A stretch of DNA of 64,000 bases from Azorinus chamasolen (lineage: Eukaryota > Mollusca > Bivalvia > Cardiida > Solecurtidae). Position 1 is the first letter of the stretch; each line of letters opens with the position of its first letter. The stretch covers positions 62,004,324 through 62,068,323 of the forward strand of contig OY755242.1 of the NCBI GenBank assembly GCA_963576725.1, in the 5' to 3' direction. Shown here one piece after another: positions 41,915 through 53,223 of the stretch. The notes below the pieces were generated by a model. That model had not been told where the DNA came from. It worked only from the letters and a program-made list of their open reading frames with translations, and did no database searches. The translations under genes were made by a program, and so were the position numbers.

Positions 41915-44900
41915 ATGACTGAACAACATTTACATATTATATCTCTCAATACCCAAGGGTTAAGAGATAAAAGTAAAAGATTGAGACTAAATCAGTGGTT
42001 AATACAACAGAAAACAGATATTGCTTTTTTGCAAGAAACTCACTTTTCAAATGATATAATTGATAATGTCGCGAATGATTTTATAGATTGGAATCTTTAT
42101 CATTCGTTTGGGTCGTCAAATAGCAGAGGAGTGTCGATGGTTATTCACAAAGAATTAAATGTTACAGTTACTGATTTAAATCATGACAACGACGGAAGGC
42201 ATCTCTTTATGAATGTCGACACGGGTGATAACACTTTTTCAATTTTAAATATATATGCACCAAATGATACTAAATTAAGAAATATATTCTTAGACAATAT
42301 CTGTACCATACTCAAAGAACATTCACTAGGTGTAAAAATTATAGGTGGTGATTTTAATGACGTAAATAGTTTAAAAGACAGAGTATCCTCCTCAAAGAAG
42401 CAACAAAAGATAAGTCAATCCTTAACAAAATTAAAAAATAAAAATGGTCTAACGGATATCTGGAGATATTTACATAACGAATTAAATCAATTTACTTGGC
42501 GACGGAAAAATGGTAGCGAAAAAAGTCGTATAGACTTTTGGTTGATAGACTCTAATATTATTCCACTGATACTATCTACTGACATCAGACCTGCAGTGAT
42601 TCATTCAACTGATCATCTTGCAATTTCCCTCAAGGTAAAAAAGCCATTGAAGCGTGGGCCAGGTTATTGGAAGCTAAACAATCAACATTTAGAAAAAGAT
42701 TATTGTGAATTAATAACAGCAATTATACATGAATGTAATGATTTAAAATTAAATGATTCACTGAAGTGGGAAATTTGTAAACATGAAATAAAAGAAGCAT
42801 CCAACACATACTCAAAACGAAAATCAAGACAAAGGCATAACAGACTCCAACATCTAGAAAAACAGTTAAAATCTTTGCTCAATGATACTAATGTAAATGA
42901 AGCTCTAGTTACTGAATTAGAAAATGAAATTAAACAGATATATGACGAAAGAGCCACTGGAGCACAAATTAGATCTCGTATAAAATTCTTAGAAGAAGGT
43001 GAAAAAAATACAAAATATTTTTTAAGTCTAGAAAGATCTAGACAAAACAGAAAAACAATTACATCACTTTTAGTAAATGGTCAGCATATTACTAGTATTG
43101 ATGAACTTTTAAAGGCTGAAACAAACTTCTATGAAAACCTCTACACATCAAATGGTAATCAAAATGACATTCAACAGTATATTGACGGGACGGAATTAGA
43201 AACAACTTTATCTAACGAAGACGCAAATATTTGTGAAGGCCCAATAACATTAGCTGAATGTGAGGATGCGTTAAACAGAATGAAACTAAACAAAAGTCCA
43301 GGTTTAGATGGGCTGACAGTAGAATTTTACATTAAGTTTTGGCCACATATATCCACAATGGTCTTTAACTCATTTCTACACAGTCATCAAACGGGAGAAC
43401 TGTCGCATTCTCAGAAACAATCTATTCTCTCACTTTTATATAAAAAGGGTGATCCAGAAAAGATTGAGAACTGGAGACCAATATCTCTTTTGAATATTGA
43501 TTATAAAATCCTAGCTAGAGTTCTAGCAGAAAGACTCCAAAAAGTATTGCCAAAAATAATTAGTTTAGACCAACAAGGTTACATAAAAAATAGATACATA
43601 GGTTATAATATAAGACAAATACAAGATATAATTGATTATACAGAAACATTGAATATAGAAGGCGCAATGCTATTTCTTGATTTCAAAAAAGCGTTTGATA
43701 CCATTGAATGGGAATTTATGTATCGAGTATTAAGAAAATTTGGCTTCAAAGATGGTTTTATTAATTGGACTAAGATTCTTTACAAAAACATTTGTGCATC
43801 AGTCACAAACAACGGATGGATATCAAACTTTTTTAATATTTCGCGTGGAATCAGACAAGGATGCCCATTGTCTGCTTTACTTTTTATTATTGTAGCTGAA
43901 ATCATGGCAAATAAAATCAAATCATGTAAAGACCTTAAAGGCATTAAAGTTAAAAACAATGATAAAACATACCACTTGAAAATAACGCAGTTAGCTGATG
44001 ATACAACACTATTTCTAAATAATTCTGAAGAAATTCCTACTGCATTACAAATAATCGAAGAATATGGGACATATTCAGGGTTAAAATTGAACAGAAACAA
44101 AACTGAAGGTCTTTTAATTGGCAAGCTCAGAAGTAATACTGAATTGCTGATAAATGGAATTAAATTCAGCCCGATAATAAAGGCGCTTGGTGTATACTTT
44201 GGAGGTGAGAAAGATGCTAGTAACGATATTAACTGGCGAGAAAAAATTGAAACATGTCAAAAATTAATAAATAGCTGGAATCAAAGAAAACTTACGTTTT
44301 ATGGAAAGATAACTATCATAAATTCTTTGCTTCTGCCGAAATTTGCTTTTCTAATACAAACTCTCCCAATGCCAAATAATGTTTTAAAACAAATAAATTC
44401 TATGTTTTTCTCCTTTTTGTGGGGTAATAAAAGTGAAAAAATCAAACGAAACACCTTAATAGGAAATAAAGAGGACGGTGGACTTGAGATCCCCGACATA
44501 GAGATTTACTCAAAAACATTAAAACTTAAATGGCTCAAAACACTTAGTTCAGTTGTAGAAGCAAACTGGAAGGTCATTCCAAACTTCTTTTTAAATCAAT
44601 ACGGAGATAAACTATTGATACTGAAAATGAATATTGATTCCATTAAATCACTCCCAGCTGTAAGATACAACTTACCAGTTTTCTATAAAGACATTGTTAA
44701 CATCTTTATTAAACTGAATAATTCGGGACCAAAATCAATGCCAAAATCATTATATGATATTAGAACCCAGGTATTATGGGGAAATCAATACATAAAATTT
44801 AAAGGTAAATGTTTAATATTCGATTCATGGATTGACTCGGAAATTATATTCATAAATGACGTCATACATAATAATGGCGAAATTAAAGAAAGTTTAATAA

Positions 44901-45352
44901 ACAGACTCACAAATAAAAGTAACTGGATTTCTGAATTTACCAGATTAAAGGCAGCAATTCCGAATGCCTGGAAAATCATTTTGAAATTAGAAGAATCCAT
45001 CAAAACACAAGTTAATATTAACAGAAACTCGGTTTTCGGTAAAAACTGTAATATCGCTAAATTAAATAACAAAAACATAAAGAGAAAATTTGTTGCAAAC
45101 AAATTTGAATCTCCATACATACACAAGTTCTGGGACGAAAAACTGAATAGAAAAGTCCAGTGGCATGAAGTCTACCACACAATGAATAATGTTTATATCG
45201 ATAACAGAATAAAAGAACTTAAATTCAAGCTTATTCATAAAAGAGTTCCCACTAATGAAAACCTTTACACGTGGAAACTAATACAAACGCCATTCTGCAA
45301 ACATTGTAATGCATTGATTATAAAGGTTATCAAGAAATTAATATTATTATAG
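41915..45352 (+). CDS. LINE ORF2: APE endonuclease - reverse transcriptase (L1/Tx1 clade)
   Basis: 1145 residues from the ATG at 41915. Residues 5-240 form an APE-type endonuclease: LNTQG (N12), QETH (E41), NIYAPN (Y114), GGDFND (D146, N148) and TDHLA (D233, H234). A linker with RSRIKFLEEGEKNTKYF (353-369) is a hallmark of L1/Tx1 proteins. Residues about 450-730 form the reverse transcriptase: PGLDGL, NWRPISLLN, FLDFKKAFD (D589), RGIRQGCPLS and QLADDTTLF (D695, D696). The C-terminal zinc motif begins (FCKHCN) but is cut by a small deletion or frameshift near 45310-45352, and the tail continues in another frame at 45361. Target-primed reverse transcription in the nucleus is the family role. 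This copy is probably inactive. Confidence 0.9.
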   Translation: MTEQHLHIISLNTQGLRDKSKRLRLNQWLIQQKTDIAFLQETHFSNDIIDNVANDFIDWNLYHSFGSSNSRGVSMVIHKELNVTVTDLNHDNDGRHLFMNVDTGDNTFSILNIYAPNDTKLRNIFLDNICTILKEHSLGVKIIGGDFNDVNSLKDRVSSSKKQQKISQSLTKLKNKNGLTDIWRYLHNELNQFTWRRKNGSEKSRIDFWLIDSNIIPLILSTDIRPAVIHSTDHLAISLKVKKPLKRGPGYWKLNNQHLEKDYCELITAIIHECNDLKLNDSLKWEICKHEIKEASNTYSKRKSRQRHNRLQHLEKQLKSLLNDTNVNEALVTELENEIKQIYDERATGAQIRSRIKFLEEGEKNTKYFLSLERSRQNRKTITSLLVNGQHITSIDELLKAETNFYENLYTSNGNQNDIQQYIDGTELETTLSNEDANICEGPITLAECEDALNRMKLNKSPGLDGLTVEFYIKFWPHISTMVFNSFLHSHQTGELSHSQKQSILSLLYKKGDPEKIENWRPISLLNIDYKILARVLAERLQKVLPKIISLDQQGYIKNRYIGYNIRQIQDIIDYTETLNIEGAMLFLDFKKAFDTIEWEFMYRVLRKFGFKDGFINWTKILYKNICASVTNNGWISNFFNISRGIRQGCPLSALLFIIVAEIMANKIKSCKDLKGIKVKNNDKTYHLKITQLADDTTLFLNNSEEIPTALQIIEEYGTYSGLKLNRNKTEGLLIGKLRSNTELLINGIKFSPIIKALGVYFGGEKDASNDINWREKIETCQKLINSWNQRKLTFYGKITIINSLLLPKFAFLIQTLPMPNNVLKQINSMFFSFLWGNKSEKIKRNTLIGNKEDGGLEIPDIEIYSKTLKLKWLKTLSSVVEANWKVIPNFFLNQYGDKLLILKMNIDSIKSLPAVRYNLPVFYKDIVNIFIKLNNSGPKSMPKSLYDIRTQVLWGNQYIKFKGKCLIFDSWIDSEIIFINDVIHNNGEIKESLINRLTNKSNWISEFTRLKAAIPNAWKIILKLEESIKTQVNINRNSVFGKNCNIAKLNNKNIKRKFVANKFESPYIHKFWDEKLNRKVQWHEVYHTMNNVYIDNRIKELKFKLIHKRVPTNENLYTWKLIQTPFCKHCNALIIKVIKKLILL

Positions 45353-45360
45353 GGAACATC

Positions 45361-45531
45361 ATGTATGCTATCTACAAAAGTTACATGAAAAGCGAGAGAA
45401 GGACGAATACAGTGAATATGATGAACATTTTATACTATGATTTATTAACTTTAGGAAAATACTACTCTGAAAAGAAATTGAAACACCCAACAATTCAAAA
45501 GTTTAACAAATCATTGAGAGATCAGATTTAA
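45361..45531 (+). pseudogene. Displaced C-terminal end of LINE ORF2
   Basis: A 56-codon stretch (MYAIYKSYMKSE ... NMMNILYYDLLTLGKYY, TAA at 45529) reads like the C-terminal tail of L1/Tx1 ORF2 proteins. It is out of frame with the main ORF, so a deletion between the zinc motif and this tail has broken the gene. Confidence 0.65.
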
Positions 45532-45700
45532 AACATTTAAACAGATACAAATATTTCAGTATATACGTATATACATGTTTTTTTTTTGTATTATAAACAT
45601 ACATGCTTTGCATATGTTTCCTTTGTGGATGTTTGTTTTTATGATTGTTATTCTATGTAAATAAACGGACTTCCAGTAGGTAGTTCCAAAAAGAAAAAAA

Positions 45701-45737
45701 AGCGACTGATATTGGCGGAATGGCTGTAATGCTACAC
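45701..45737 (-). CDS. Copy B exon, 5' part beyond the LINE
   Basis: Minus-strand CSITAIPPIS is encoded here and continues directly into VAYRDGKW at 36975 if the LINE is removed. A typical acceptor TCTACTTTCAG precedes it, and copy A has the same boundary (exon edge at 21527). Upstream exons were not found. Confidence 0.6.
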
Positions 45738-46189
45738 CTGAAAGTAGACAGGTTCTAAGTAGAAGTTTTCAACTGTGGCTGAAAGTATCTTATGCCCCTG
45801 TGACAGTGACGCAGACAGTTATACGACCGAATTTCATCATTTTAGGTCAAACTATTTAATAATGGTTTTTCACATTTATGTACCCTGTGTTTCATTTTTG
45901 GTTCAGGTAGGGGTTTTATAATTATAACAATGGTTATGATAAATATTATGTTCTATGTGCAGCTGGGGAACGCGATATCTAATGTATTTATGTCATCGAT
46001 GTCATGTTGTTATCATTGTTGCTTTATCAACGACAAAATTAACATGAACAAGGGCATGTTGTATTGCTATGCAAGACATGAGTCCCCCACCGGACTGAAA
46101 AAAACCTCCACACTCCCCACCCCACCCACCCATGGTGTGGTTGACCATGGTATATATACATGACCATCTGAATGGTATTAGTACCTACT
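45738..46189. other. Intron of copy B locus; otherwise unrecognised
   Basis: GTGGCTGAAAGTAT, ACCGAATTTCATCATTTTAGG and ATTTAATAATGG match copy A at about 21585 and 24540-24580, so the duplication extends to about 45880. The rest is unrecognised. Confidence 0.5.
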
Positions 46190-47075
46190 TTCATACATTG
46201 AATCAGTAAATAAAAAGTTATTGTCCCGACAAGAAAATATGAAAAAGGGGAGTAACTCCAAAAATATTGATGCTAGAGTTATTGCCCTTGTGCATGACAC
46301 TACATCTCATCACGCTTGTTCCATATGAGAAGTTTCAAATCAATTGAACCAGTACATAAAGAGTAACTAACTGGACAAGAAAATATGAAAAGGGGAATAA
46401 CTCCAACAATATAGATGCTAGAGTTATGGCCCTTGTGCATGACACTATCCCTCATCATGCGTGTTCCATATGTGAAGTTTCAAATCAATTGAACCAGTAG
46501 AGAAAGAGTTATTGTCCGGACAAAAAAATATGAAAAAGGGGAATAACTCCAAAAATATTGATGCTATAATTATGGCCCTTGTGCATGACACTACTCCTGA
46601 TCATGCTTCTTCAATGTGTGAAGTTATAATGAATTTGGCCTAACTTTGTAGGAGATATTGCCCGGACACGAAGTGTGACAGACGGACTGACAAGAAAATA
46701 TGAAAAAGGGGAATAACTCCAAAAATATTGATGCTAGAGTTATGGCCCTTGTGTATGACACTACCCCTCATCATGATTGTTCCATATGTGAAGTTTCAAA
46801 TCAATTGAACCAATAGATAAAGAGTTATTGTCCGGACAAAAAAATATGTAAAAGGGGAATAACTCCAAAAATATTGATGCTAGAGTTATGACCCTTGTGC
46901 ATGACACTAGCCCTCATCATGCTTCTTCAATGTGTGAAGTTATAATTAATTTGGCTTAACTTTGTAGGAGATATGGCCCGGACAAGAAGCGTGACAGACG
47001 GACGGACAGACGGACGGACAGACGGACAGACGGACAGACGGAATCGAGCAAACCTATAGTCCCCCAACCGGTAAC
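46190..47075. mobile_element. Pearl-like tandem-repeat element
   Basis: Five to six ~155-bp units with AAAAAGGGGAATAACTCC, AATATTGATGCTAGAGTTATGG, CCCTTGTGCATGACACTA, CATCATGCTTGTTCCATATG and AGTTTCAAATCAATTGAACC. They end in a GACGGACAGACGGACGG tetranucleotide run and a TCCCCCAACCGGTAACCGGTGGGGGA hairpin. This is the pearl-type order of core repeats, microsatellite and hairpin end. Confidence 0.6.
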
Positions 47076-47111
47076 CGGTGGGGGACTAATAAACACACAA
47101 ACCCGTTCACC

Positions 47112-47510
47112 CAACGTTAATCATCCATCATTTATCTATCAAAGTATCTATTCACCCATTCATCTATTCCATCCATCTAATCATCTATCCATCCATCCGC
47201 ATCTATCCATCTATCCATTTATCCATCCATCATTCCACCCGTCCATCTATCCGCCCATCCATCAATCCATTCATCATGCATGCATGCATGCATGCACCCA
47301 CCAACCCACCCATCCATCCTTCCATCCATCTATACATCACCCATCCATCCATTCATCCGTTCATCCATCCATCCATCATCTATCCATCCATTCATCTATT
47401 CATCTATTCATTCATCCACCCATCCATACAAGCACCCACACATCCATCCATCTATCCAGCTTCCAGCCTTTTATTCAGCCATCTATCCATACACTCGACC
47501 ATCAATCAAT
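47112..47510. repeat. Imperfect ATCC microsatellite
   Basis: Long run of CATCCATC with interruptions, including a short (CATG)n. The proline/isoleucine/histidine-rich frames over it are artefacts. Confidence 0.9.
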
Positions 47511-47524
47511 CATACAGTTTAATG

Positions 47525-47580
47525 AATGTCAAAAGTAATGCAGAAAGCTCCTATTGCATTAAGCAACAACCTGCTTTTTA
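47525..47580. repeat. MITE family A fragment
   Basis: GTCAAAAGTAATGCAGAAAGCTCCTATTGCATTAAGCA, one core arm with most of the mirror deleted. Confidence 0.45.
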
Positions 47581-47804
47581 CAACTCATATATAATATAGG
47601 AAAAGCTGCTTAGCACATGTTCTACTGTACTGCAGTGGTTTGACTTCAGTCAACTATTACTTCTGAACACGGTGATAGTAACCGCTAAGGAAAGTAATCA
47701 AAATGTCAGCATATTTCATTTAGGTTTAGCCCGTATTAATTTGACAAGTTTAACATTTTAGCGATGCTTAGTAATTTCAATGTGGGAAGTGAGTGACATA
47801 TTGT

Positions 47805-47873
47805 TTGCAAACTGTATGTCTCAGATCAGAGCCCCTCTAGAGGGTCCTCTGATCAGGGTTTGCAATGTTTGTC
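47805..47873. mobile_element. MITE family B palindrome
   Basis: GCAAACTGTATGTCTCAGATCAGAGCCCCTC / GAGGGTCCTCTGATCAGGGTTTGCAATGTTTG. Confidence 0.55.
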
Positions 47874-48010
47874 ATTCAAAATCCTCTTACCAATCAAAGT
47901 ATTTCATACTTAATGGACTCTATAGTTGAATACTAATGACCTACAATAGTCTGCATACAGCCGCCATATTCTGAACAAACATTGGAGTATATAAAAGCAT
48001 GTGGTACTTT

Positions 48011-48240
48011 ACCCCTTTCCCTGACATTGGCACCTTTTGACGCCTCTGTAAAAGTCACCTTTGAAACAATTGTCATAAATAGAGCATTTACTCCATAGGA
48101 GCAAATACTTTATACATCATAATGGTTTCAAAACTACACAATACTACGTTTCTCCTTTTCTCTAGTTAATGCTCCTTTTCGGTAGATGTAGTCAAATATA
48201 TATGGTCTGAATATACCCTATGAGGGAATGATATAATGCA
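48011..48240. mobile_element. MITE family D, decayed copy
   Basis: ACCCCTTTCCCTGACATTGG, GAAACAATTGTCATAAATAGAGCATTTACTCC with mirror, and TATGAGGGAATGATATAA. Same order as the D copies but the TTAA ends are lost. Confidence 0.55.
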
Positions 48241-48464
48241 GGATGACAGTAATGCATCCCCTTAAGTCCAGAATAAGACTTATTTCGGGTGGTTGCTGAA
48301 GACAGGTTTCACCGTATTTTCATTTTGAATATGCAATATTTATAGGCTTAACATTAACGACAGGTCTTGGTCAAATAGCGCCGATATGCTTTCGGTGGTG
48401 AGCAGGAAAGGAACAGTATTGTCGAGGTTGAGTGTGTACGTATTTGTGCTCGTACTTTATTATA

Positions 48465-49715
48465 CCACCCTTTTGAAAAAATGGGGGTATATTGCTTTGC
48501 ACATGTTGGTCGGTCGGTCGGTCGGTCTGTCGGTAGATCGATGGTTTCCGAATGATAACTAACAAACGACTTGGCGCAGAATCTTCAAACTTGCTGTGGT
48601 GGTTGGTCATGACAACTAGATGACCCCTATTGTTTTGAGGTCACTAGGTCAAAGGTCAAGGTCACCATGACCTTAACTGGTTAAATGGTTTCCGATCAAT
48701 AACTGTTCAAGGGTTTAGCTTAGAATCTTCAAACTTACTGTGGTAGTTGGTCATGACCACTGAATGACTCCCATTGTTTTCGAGGTCACTAGGTCAAAGG
48801 TCAAGGTCACCATGATCTTAACTGGTAAAATGGTTTTTGGTCAATAACTGCTCAAAGGTTTGGCTTTGGATCTTCAAACTTGCTTAGGTGGTTGGTCATG
48901 ACAACTAAATGAGCCCTTTTGTTTTTGAGGTCACTAGGTCCAAGGTCAATGTCACATGACCTTAACTGATGAAATGGTTTCCGATAAATAACTGTTCAAG
49001 GGTTTGGCTTAGGATCTTCAAACTTGCTGTGGTGGTTGGTCATGACCACTAGATGACCCCTGTTGTTTTTGAGGTCAGTAGGTCAAAGGTCAAGGTCACC
49101 ATGACCTTAACTGGTGAAATGGTTTCCAATCAATAACTGCTCAAGGGTTTGGCTTAGGATCTTCAAACTTGCTGTGGTGGTTGGTCATGACCACTAGATG
49201 GCCTCTATTGTTTTCGAGGTCAGTGGGTCAAATGTCAAGATCACCATGACCTTAACTGGTGAAATGGTTTCCGATCAATAACTGCTCAAGGGTTTTGGCC
49301 TAGGATCTTCAAACTTGCTGTGGTGGTTGGTCATGACAATTTAATGACCCCTATTGTTTTTGAAGTCACTAGGTCAAAGGTCAAGGTCACCATGACCTTA
49401 ACTGATGAAATGGTTTCCGATAAATAACTGCTCAATGGTTTGGTTCGGGATCTTCAAACTTGCTGTGGTGGTTTGTCATGACCACTAGATGACCCCTATA
49501 GTGGTTCAGGTCAATAGGTCAAAGGTCATGGTTGCCATGACCTTAACTTATGAAATGTTTTTAGATCAATAAATGATCAGTGGTTTGGCTTAGGATCTTC
49601 AAAATTGCCGTGTTGATTAGTCATGACCACTAGATGACCTCGATAGTTGAGTTCACTAGATCAAAGGTCAGGGGGTCTGGGGGTATACATGTTTTACAAA
49701 CATCTCTTGTTTGTG
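48465..49715. mobile_element. Pearl-like tandem-repeat element
   Basis: Starts CCACCCTTTTGAAAAAATGGGGGTAT, then a GGTCGGTCGGTCGG run, then about seven ~150-bp units with TTAGGATCTTCAAACTTGC, GTGGTGGTTGGTCATGACCA, CTAGATGACCCCTATTG, GGTCAAAGGTCAAGGTCACC and AACTGGTGAAATGGTTTCCG. It ends GGGGGTATACATGTTTTACAAACATCTC. Pearl-type order. The AGGTCAAAGGTCA direct repeats look like nuclear-receptor half-sites; this is likely incidental. Confidence 0.65.
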
Positions 49716-49880
49716 CTTCCAATTGATGCGGACTTTCTTGAGGCATCTTCTGTCTGACTTCTGTTCTATTTTTACTCTGTCGTCTGCTAACTTTGTCGTC
49801 TGCTAACTTTGTCGTCTGCTATAAATTTTCATGTTAATTTATTTTCTTCATTTTTGTTTCAAAAACATAGTAACAGTAAT

Positions 49881-49942
49881 AAACAGTTTGGATCCTGATG
49901 AGACGCCGAGTTACTCGGCGTCTCATCTGGATCCAAACTGTT
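49881..49942. mobile_element. MITE family C palindrome, near-perfect
   Basis: AAACAGTTTGGATCCTGATGAGACGCCGAGT mirrored by ACTCGGCGTCTCATCTGGATCCAAACTGTTT with one mismatch. Confidence 0.65.
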
Positions 49943-50317
49943 TGCATAGGTAATCACAGATCCGGCATTGGCAGCGAAAAGGTTAATTATAGTTGTTAAT
50001 ATTATAATTTAGCATTGTGGTGTTGTCGAAGCAAGATAAAGACATTTGTTCATAATCATTTTGACAGAGTAGTGCAACAGACACGTACTGTTTATTCATA
50101 TACTGCACATAACTGTTCAACCCTCAGGTGTCATGTTTAACCTTTTCATCGTCAATGTCGCAAATTGCACCACGACAAATAGTGCAGCCCCAGACCAGAC
50201 GCCGCCTTTTCAACGTTTTCGTCTCAAACTCTATTTCTATATCTGTGTTTAATTCCTTTGAAAAGTGCATTCATTTATCTAATTTCTTAATTAGTGGTGT
50301 GGGAGACATATTGATTT

Positions 50318-51520
50318 ACTCCTTTCTATCTGTCTGTCTGTCACAAAATCTTGTCCGCTCCTTATTTTTAAAAGTTCAATCTTCAATCCAATCTTCATTA
50401 AACCTTATAAAAATGGTTAAAGCTATAGTATCTAGGTCAAGGCCGATATTCAGCAAGATTGTTTCAGGAACTGCACAGTTCTGGCCCTTGATTTATCCAA
50501 ATTTGGCCTTTTGAGCCTTGTCCGCTCTCTAAGTCAAAAATGTCTCGTCCAATCTCCATCAAACCTAATAAAATGTTTCTGGCTATAATATCTAGGCCAA
50601 GTTTAATATTCAGCAATTAGATTTATGGCCCTTGATTTGTCCCATTTTTTGCCTTTTTAGCATTGTCCACTCTCTAAGTCAAAAACAACTCATCCAATCT
50701 TCACCAAACCTTATAAAATTTTCATGGCTATAATATCTAGGCCAAGTTCAATATCCAGCAAGATTGTTTCAGGAACTTTAGAGTTATGGCCCTTGATTTG
50801 TCCCAGATTTTGCCTTTTTAGCCTTTTTAGCCTCGTCCTCTCCCTAAGTCAAAACTTCTCATCCAAATTCACCAAACCATATAAAAATGTGTATGGCTAT
50901 AATATCTAGTCCAAGTTCAATATCCAGCAAGATTGTTTCAGGAACTTTAGAGTTATGGCCCTTGATTTGTCCCAAAGTTTGCCTTTTTAGCCTTGTCACT
51001 CTCTAAGTAAAAAACGTCTCACCCAAACTTCACCAACCTTATAAAAATGTATGGCTATAATATCTAGGCAAAGTTGATATCCAGCAAGATTGTTTCAGGA
51101 ACTATAGAGTTATGATCCTTGATTTATCCAACTTTGGCCTTTTTAGCCTTGTCTGTTCTCTAAGTCATAAACGTCTCATCCAATCTTCACCAAACCTTAT
51201 AAAAATGTTTATGGCTATAATATCTAGGCCAAGTTGAATAACCAGCAAAATTGTTTTAGGAACTTTAGAGTTATGGCCCTTGAATAATGCTTATGGTTAT
51301 AATATCTAGGCCAAGTTCAATAACTAGCAATTTTGGAACAGGTACTTTAGAGTAACGGCCCTTGAATTGTTGAAAACTGAGCTTTTTTAGCTTTGTCTGC
51401 TCTCTTAAATAAAAAAGTCCGTACCCAGTTTCCAACAAACTTCATAAATATGCATTCAATCATTTTTGAGATAGGAGCAGGTGGGATACATATGTTTTTT
51501 TCTTAAAAACAAGCTCTAGT
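50318..51520. mobile_element. Pearl-like tandem-repeat element
   Basis: After a CTGTCTGTCTGTC run come about seven ~145-bp units with CTTGTCCGCTCTCTAAGTCA, AACGTCTCATCCAATCTTCA, CCAAACCTTATAAAAATG, GGCTATAATATCTAGGCCAA, CAGCAAGATTGTTTCAGGAA and GAGTTATGGCCCTTGATTTG. It ends near ACATATGTTTTTTTCTTAAAAACA. Same design as the two elements before it, with a different core sequence. Confidence 0.6.
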
Positions 51521-51764
51521 TTTACCGACTGATTTAACAATATTGGTTTGCAGACGACATTTAGTAATTGGGCACCGAAAGGGTTATAAAGCACAAATTG
51601 TAAACATGATTGCTGGATTTGTCTCTGAGGGTTGAACATCTATATACAGTTTATGAATAAACACTTTTTGGTAATGTTCAACCAATACTAAGGTAAGAGT
51701 CGAATAATTAAATCCACAGAAGTCACAGAAATATTAAATACCGAGATAAGTATCGAATATGATT

Positions 51765-51886
51765 CATATCAAGTATAGTTCATATTAAGAATGGTTCATG
51801 TCAAGTATGGTTCATATCAAGTATAGTTCATATCAAGTATGGTTCATGTTAAGTATGGTTCATATCAAGTATGGTTCATATCGGTC
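51765..51886. repeat. 17-bp tandem repeat, about seven units
   Basis: Units of ATGGTTCATATCAAGT with variants (ATAGTTCATATTAAG, TGGTTCATGTCAAGT). Confidence 0.75.
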
Positions 51887-52942
51887 ATCTGTATAACGAT
51901 TTTAAATGAAACAATGTTTACCTGCCCTCGCATATGTCGTCTAATGTTTCCCCTATTTTCTTCCTCCTATGAAGGCACCTATTGTTAAATGTGTTTCCTA
52001 TACTGTCCTGTGAATACAGTATTTCCGACGGTCGAAGCCTCATGGTTGAAAATGGTTTGTCGGGTTTTGCAGACAACAACTGCCACAAATGAATGTTTTA
52101 AAGATCAGATAGTTTCGGTTTACGAAAATTGGCCTGACACTAATAAACAGTAAACTCGACTCGAACGCTCACTATATTTACCAAACCGCATTTCAGAGGG
52201 ATTTCGTTTGGATGTTGTTACCTAAGGATTCCTAGTAATCATCCACTGCAGAGATGTAGTGCATTGTCAGCGGACCTGAAACCCGGTTCAGATTTTTGCA
52301 AATGAAAAACGGAATACGTTTTTGATAAACGTACTACAATTTCAGCGTTATATAATCATCAATTTGAGGTTCGATTCCGTATAAAACGCATGCAAAAAAC
52401 AAGGTTTGGTCGGCGAAAAAAACCCAGTTCACCGATGATAAACGCATACGCAGTCTTATGACGTCACGTACGGGTCCATTCATAAATCTGGACTATCGGT
52501 CTTTGCGACAGTGATAATTCCGGTATACATGCGGTCATTGTCGACGAACAATAAATCAATTGCAATACGAATCGACAAATTACTGGCTTCATTTTTACCA
52601 GAGACTCTTTTAAAATTTCACTGAATTTACAGTTTCACTAACAATTTTTCCGGTTACGAAATGGCAAGGTGACGAGTTGACCACAGATACGCTCTCTTAT
52701 ATGAAGTACGAAACTAGGCCACCCTACATGTTGAATTTGTTATGATTGGAAACGCTATTTGAGTAAATGGTGGCTATCAAGAGAGCATTGAAAATAAACT
52801 GGATTAAGGTAAGTTGATAAGTTATGATTTCAGAGCGTTTTATAACAGTGTGGTCCTGGAGACCGAAACTCCACCAATCATGGAACTTGGGTGGGGTAAT
52901 TTTTTAAGGTTTTAATATACCTTAAGCTATGCGCAACGATCA
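51887..52942. other. Flank of the Gypsy insertion; no gene recognised
   Basis: No stable reading frame. TTTCGGTTTACGAAAATTGGCCTGACACTAATAAAC near 52107 is a relative of the segment near 25757. Confidence 0.45.
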
Positions 52943-52947
52943 ACGGT

Positions 52948-53163
52948 ATAGTAAAATTACAACTCACCAGAGTCCAAAGTCGCTCCCAGCGGCCTGGCAC
53001 ATGGTCATAATAGTTAACTAACGGAGCTCAATAATTGTGCGTCTTGCGTCTTTCAGTTCTACGAATAATCTGGCGGGCGGAAGTGGAACTGTGGTCACGT
53101 GACCCTCGGTCTCGTCGGTCTCCCTATTCTCCGGGACCTCTAAAAGATCTCGGTTTCACTACA
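52948..53163 (-). repeat. 3' LTR (216 bp)
   Basis: In element sense it runs from TGTAGTGAAACCGAG to GTAATTTTACTAT. It contains the 12-bp palindrome GGTCACGTGACC (an E-box) and a perfect splice-donor word CTG/GTGAGT near its 3' end. I see no difference from the other LTR. Confidence 0.92.
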
Positions 53164-53173
53164 TTCCTCCCCG
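53164..53173 (-). other. Polypurine tract
   Basis: In element sense CGGGGAGGAA directly precedes the 3' LTR, the expected plus-strand primer site. Confidence 0.75.
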
Positions 53174-53223
53174 TTTTATAGGAGTGTTGCTCACATCCAA
53201 AAATGAAAGCTATTCTTCTGCAT

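Larger units (their letters stand above)
36976..45700 (+). mobile_element. L1/Tx1-like LINE with internal 150-bp repeat array, inserted in a host exon
   Basis: Bounded by a 15-bp target duplication, it ends with an AATAAA-like signal (about 45658) and an A-rich tail AAAAAGAAAAAAAA. It contains in order a 5'-truncated ORF1, a 27-unit tandem array, and ORF2 with APE-type endonuclease and reverse transcriptase. Copy A of the host locus shows the uninterrupted sequence, so the whole block went in as one insertion. It is in antisense to the host gene. ORF2 has a broken C-terminus, so this copy is dead. Confidence 0.85.

Noticed and set aside
47276..47599. Histidine/proline/isoleucine-rich frames
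   Set aside because: Translations of an ATCC microsatellite in three frames.
48600..49680. Repeated AGGTCAAAGGTCA as nuclear-receptor response elements
   Set aside because: The motif is part of the repeat unit of a pearl-like element and repeats only because the unit does.
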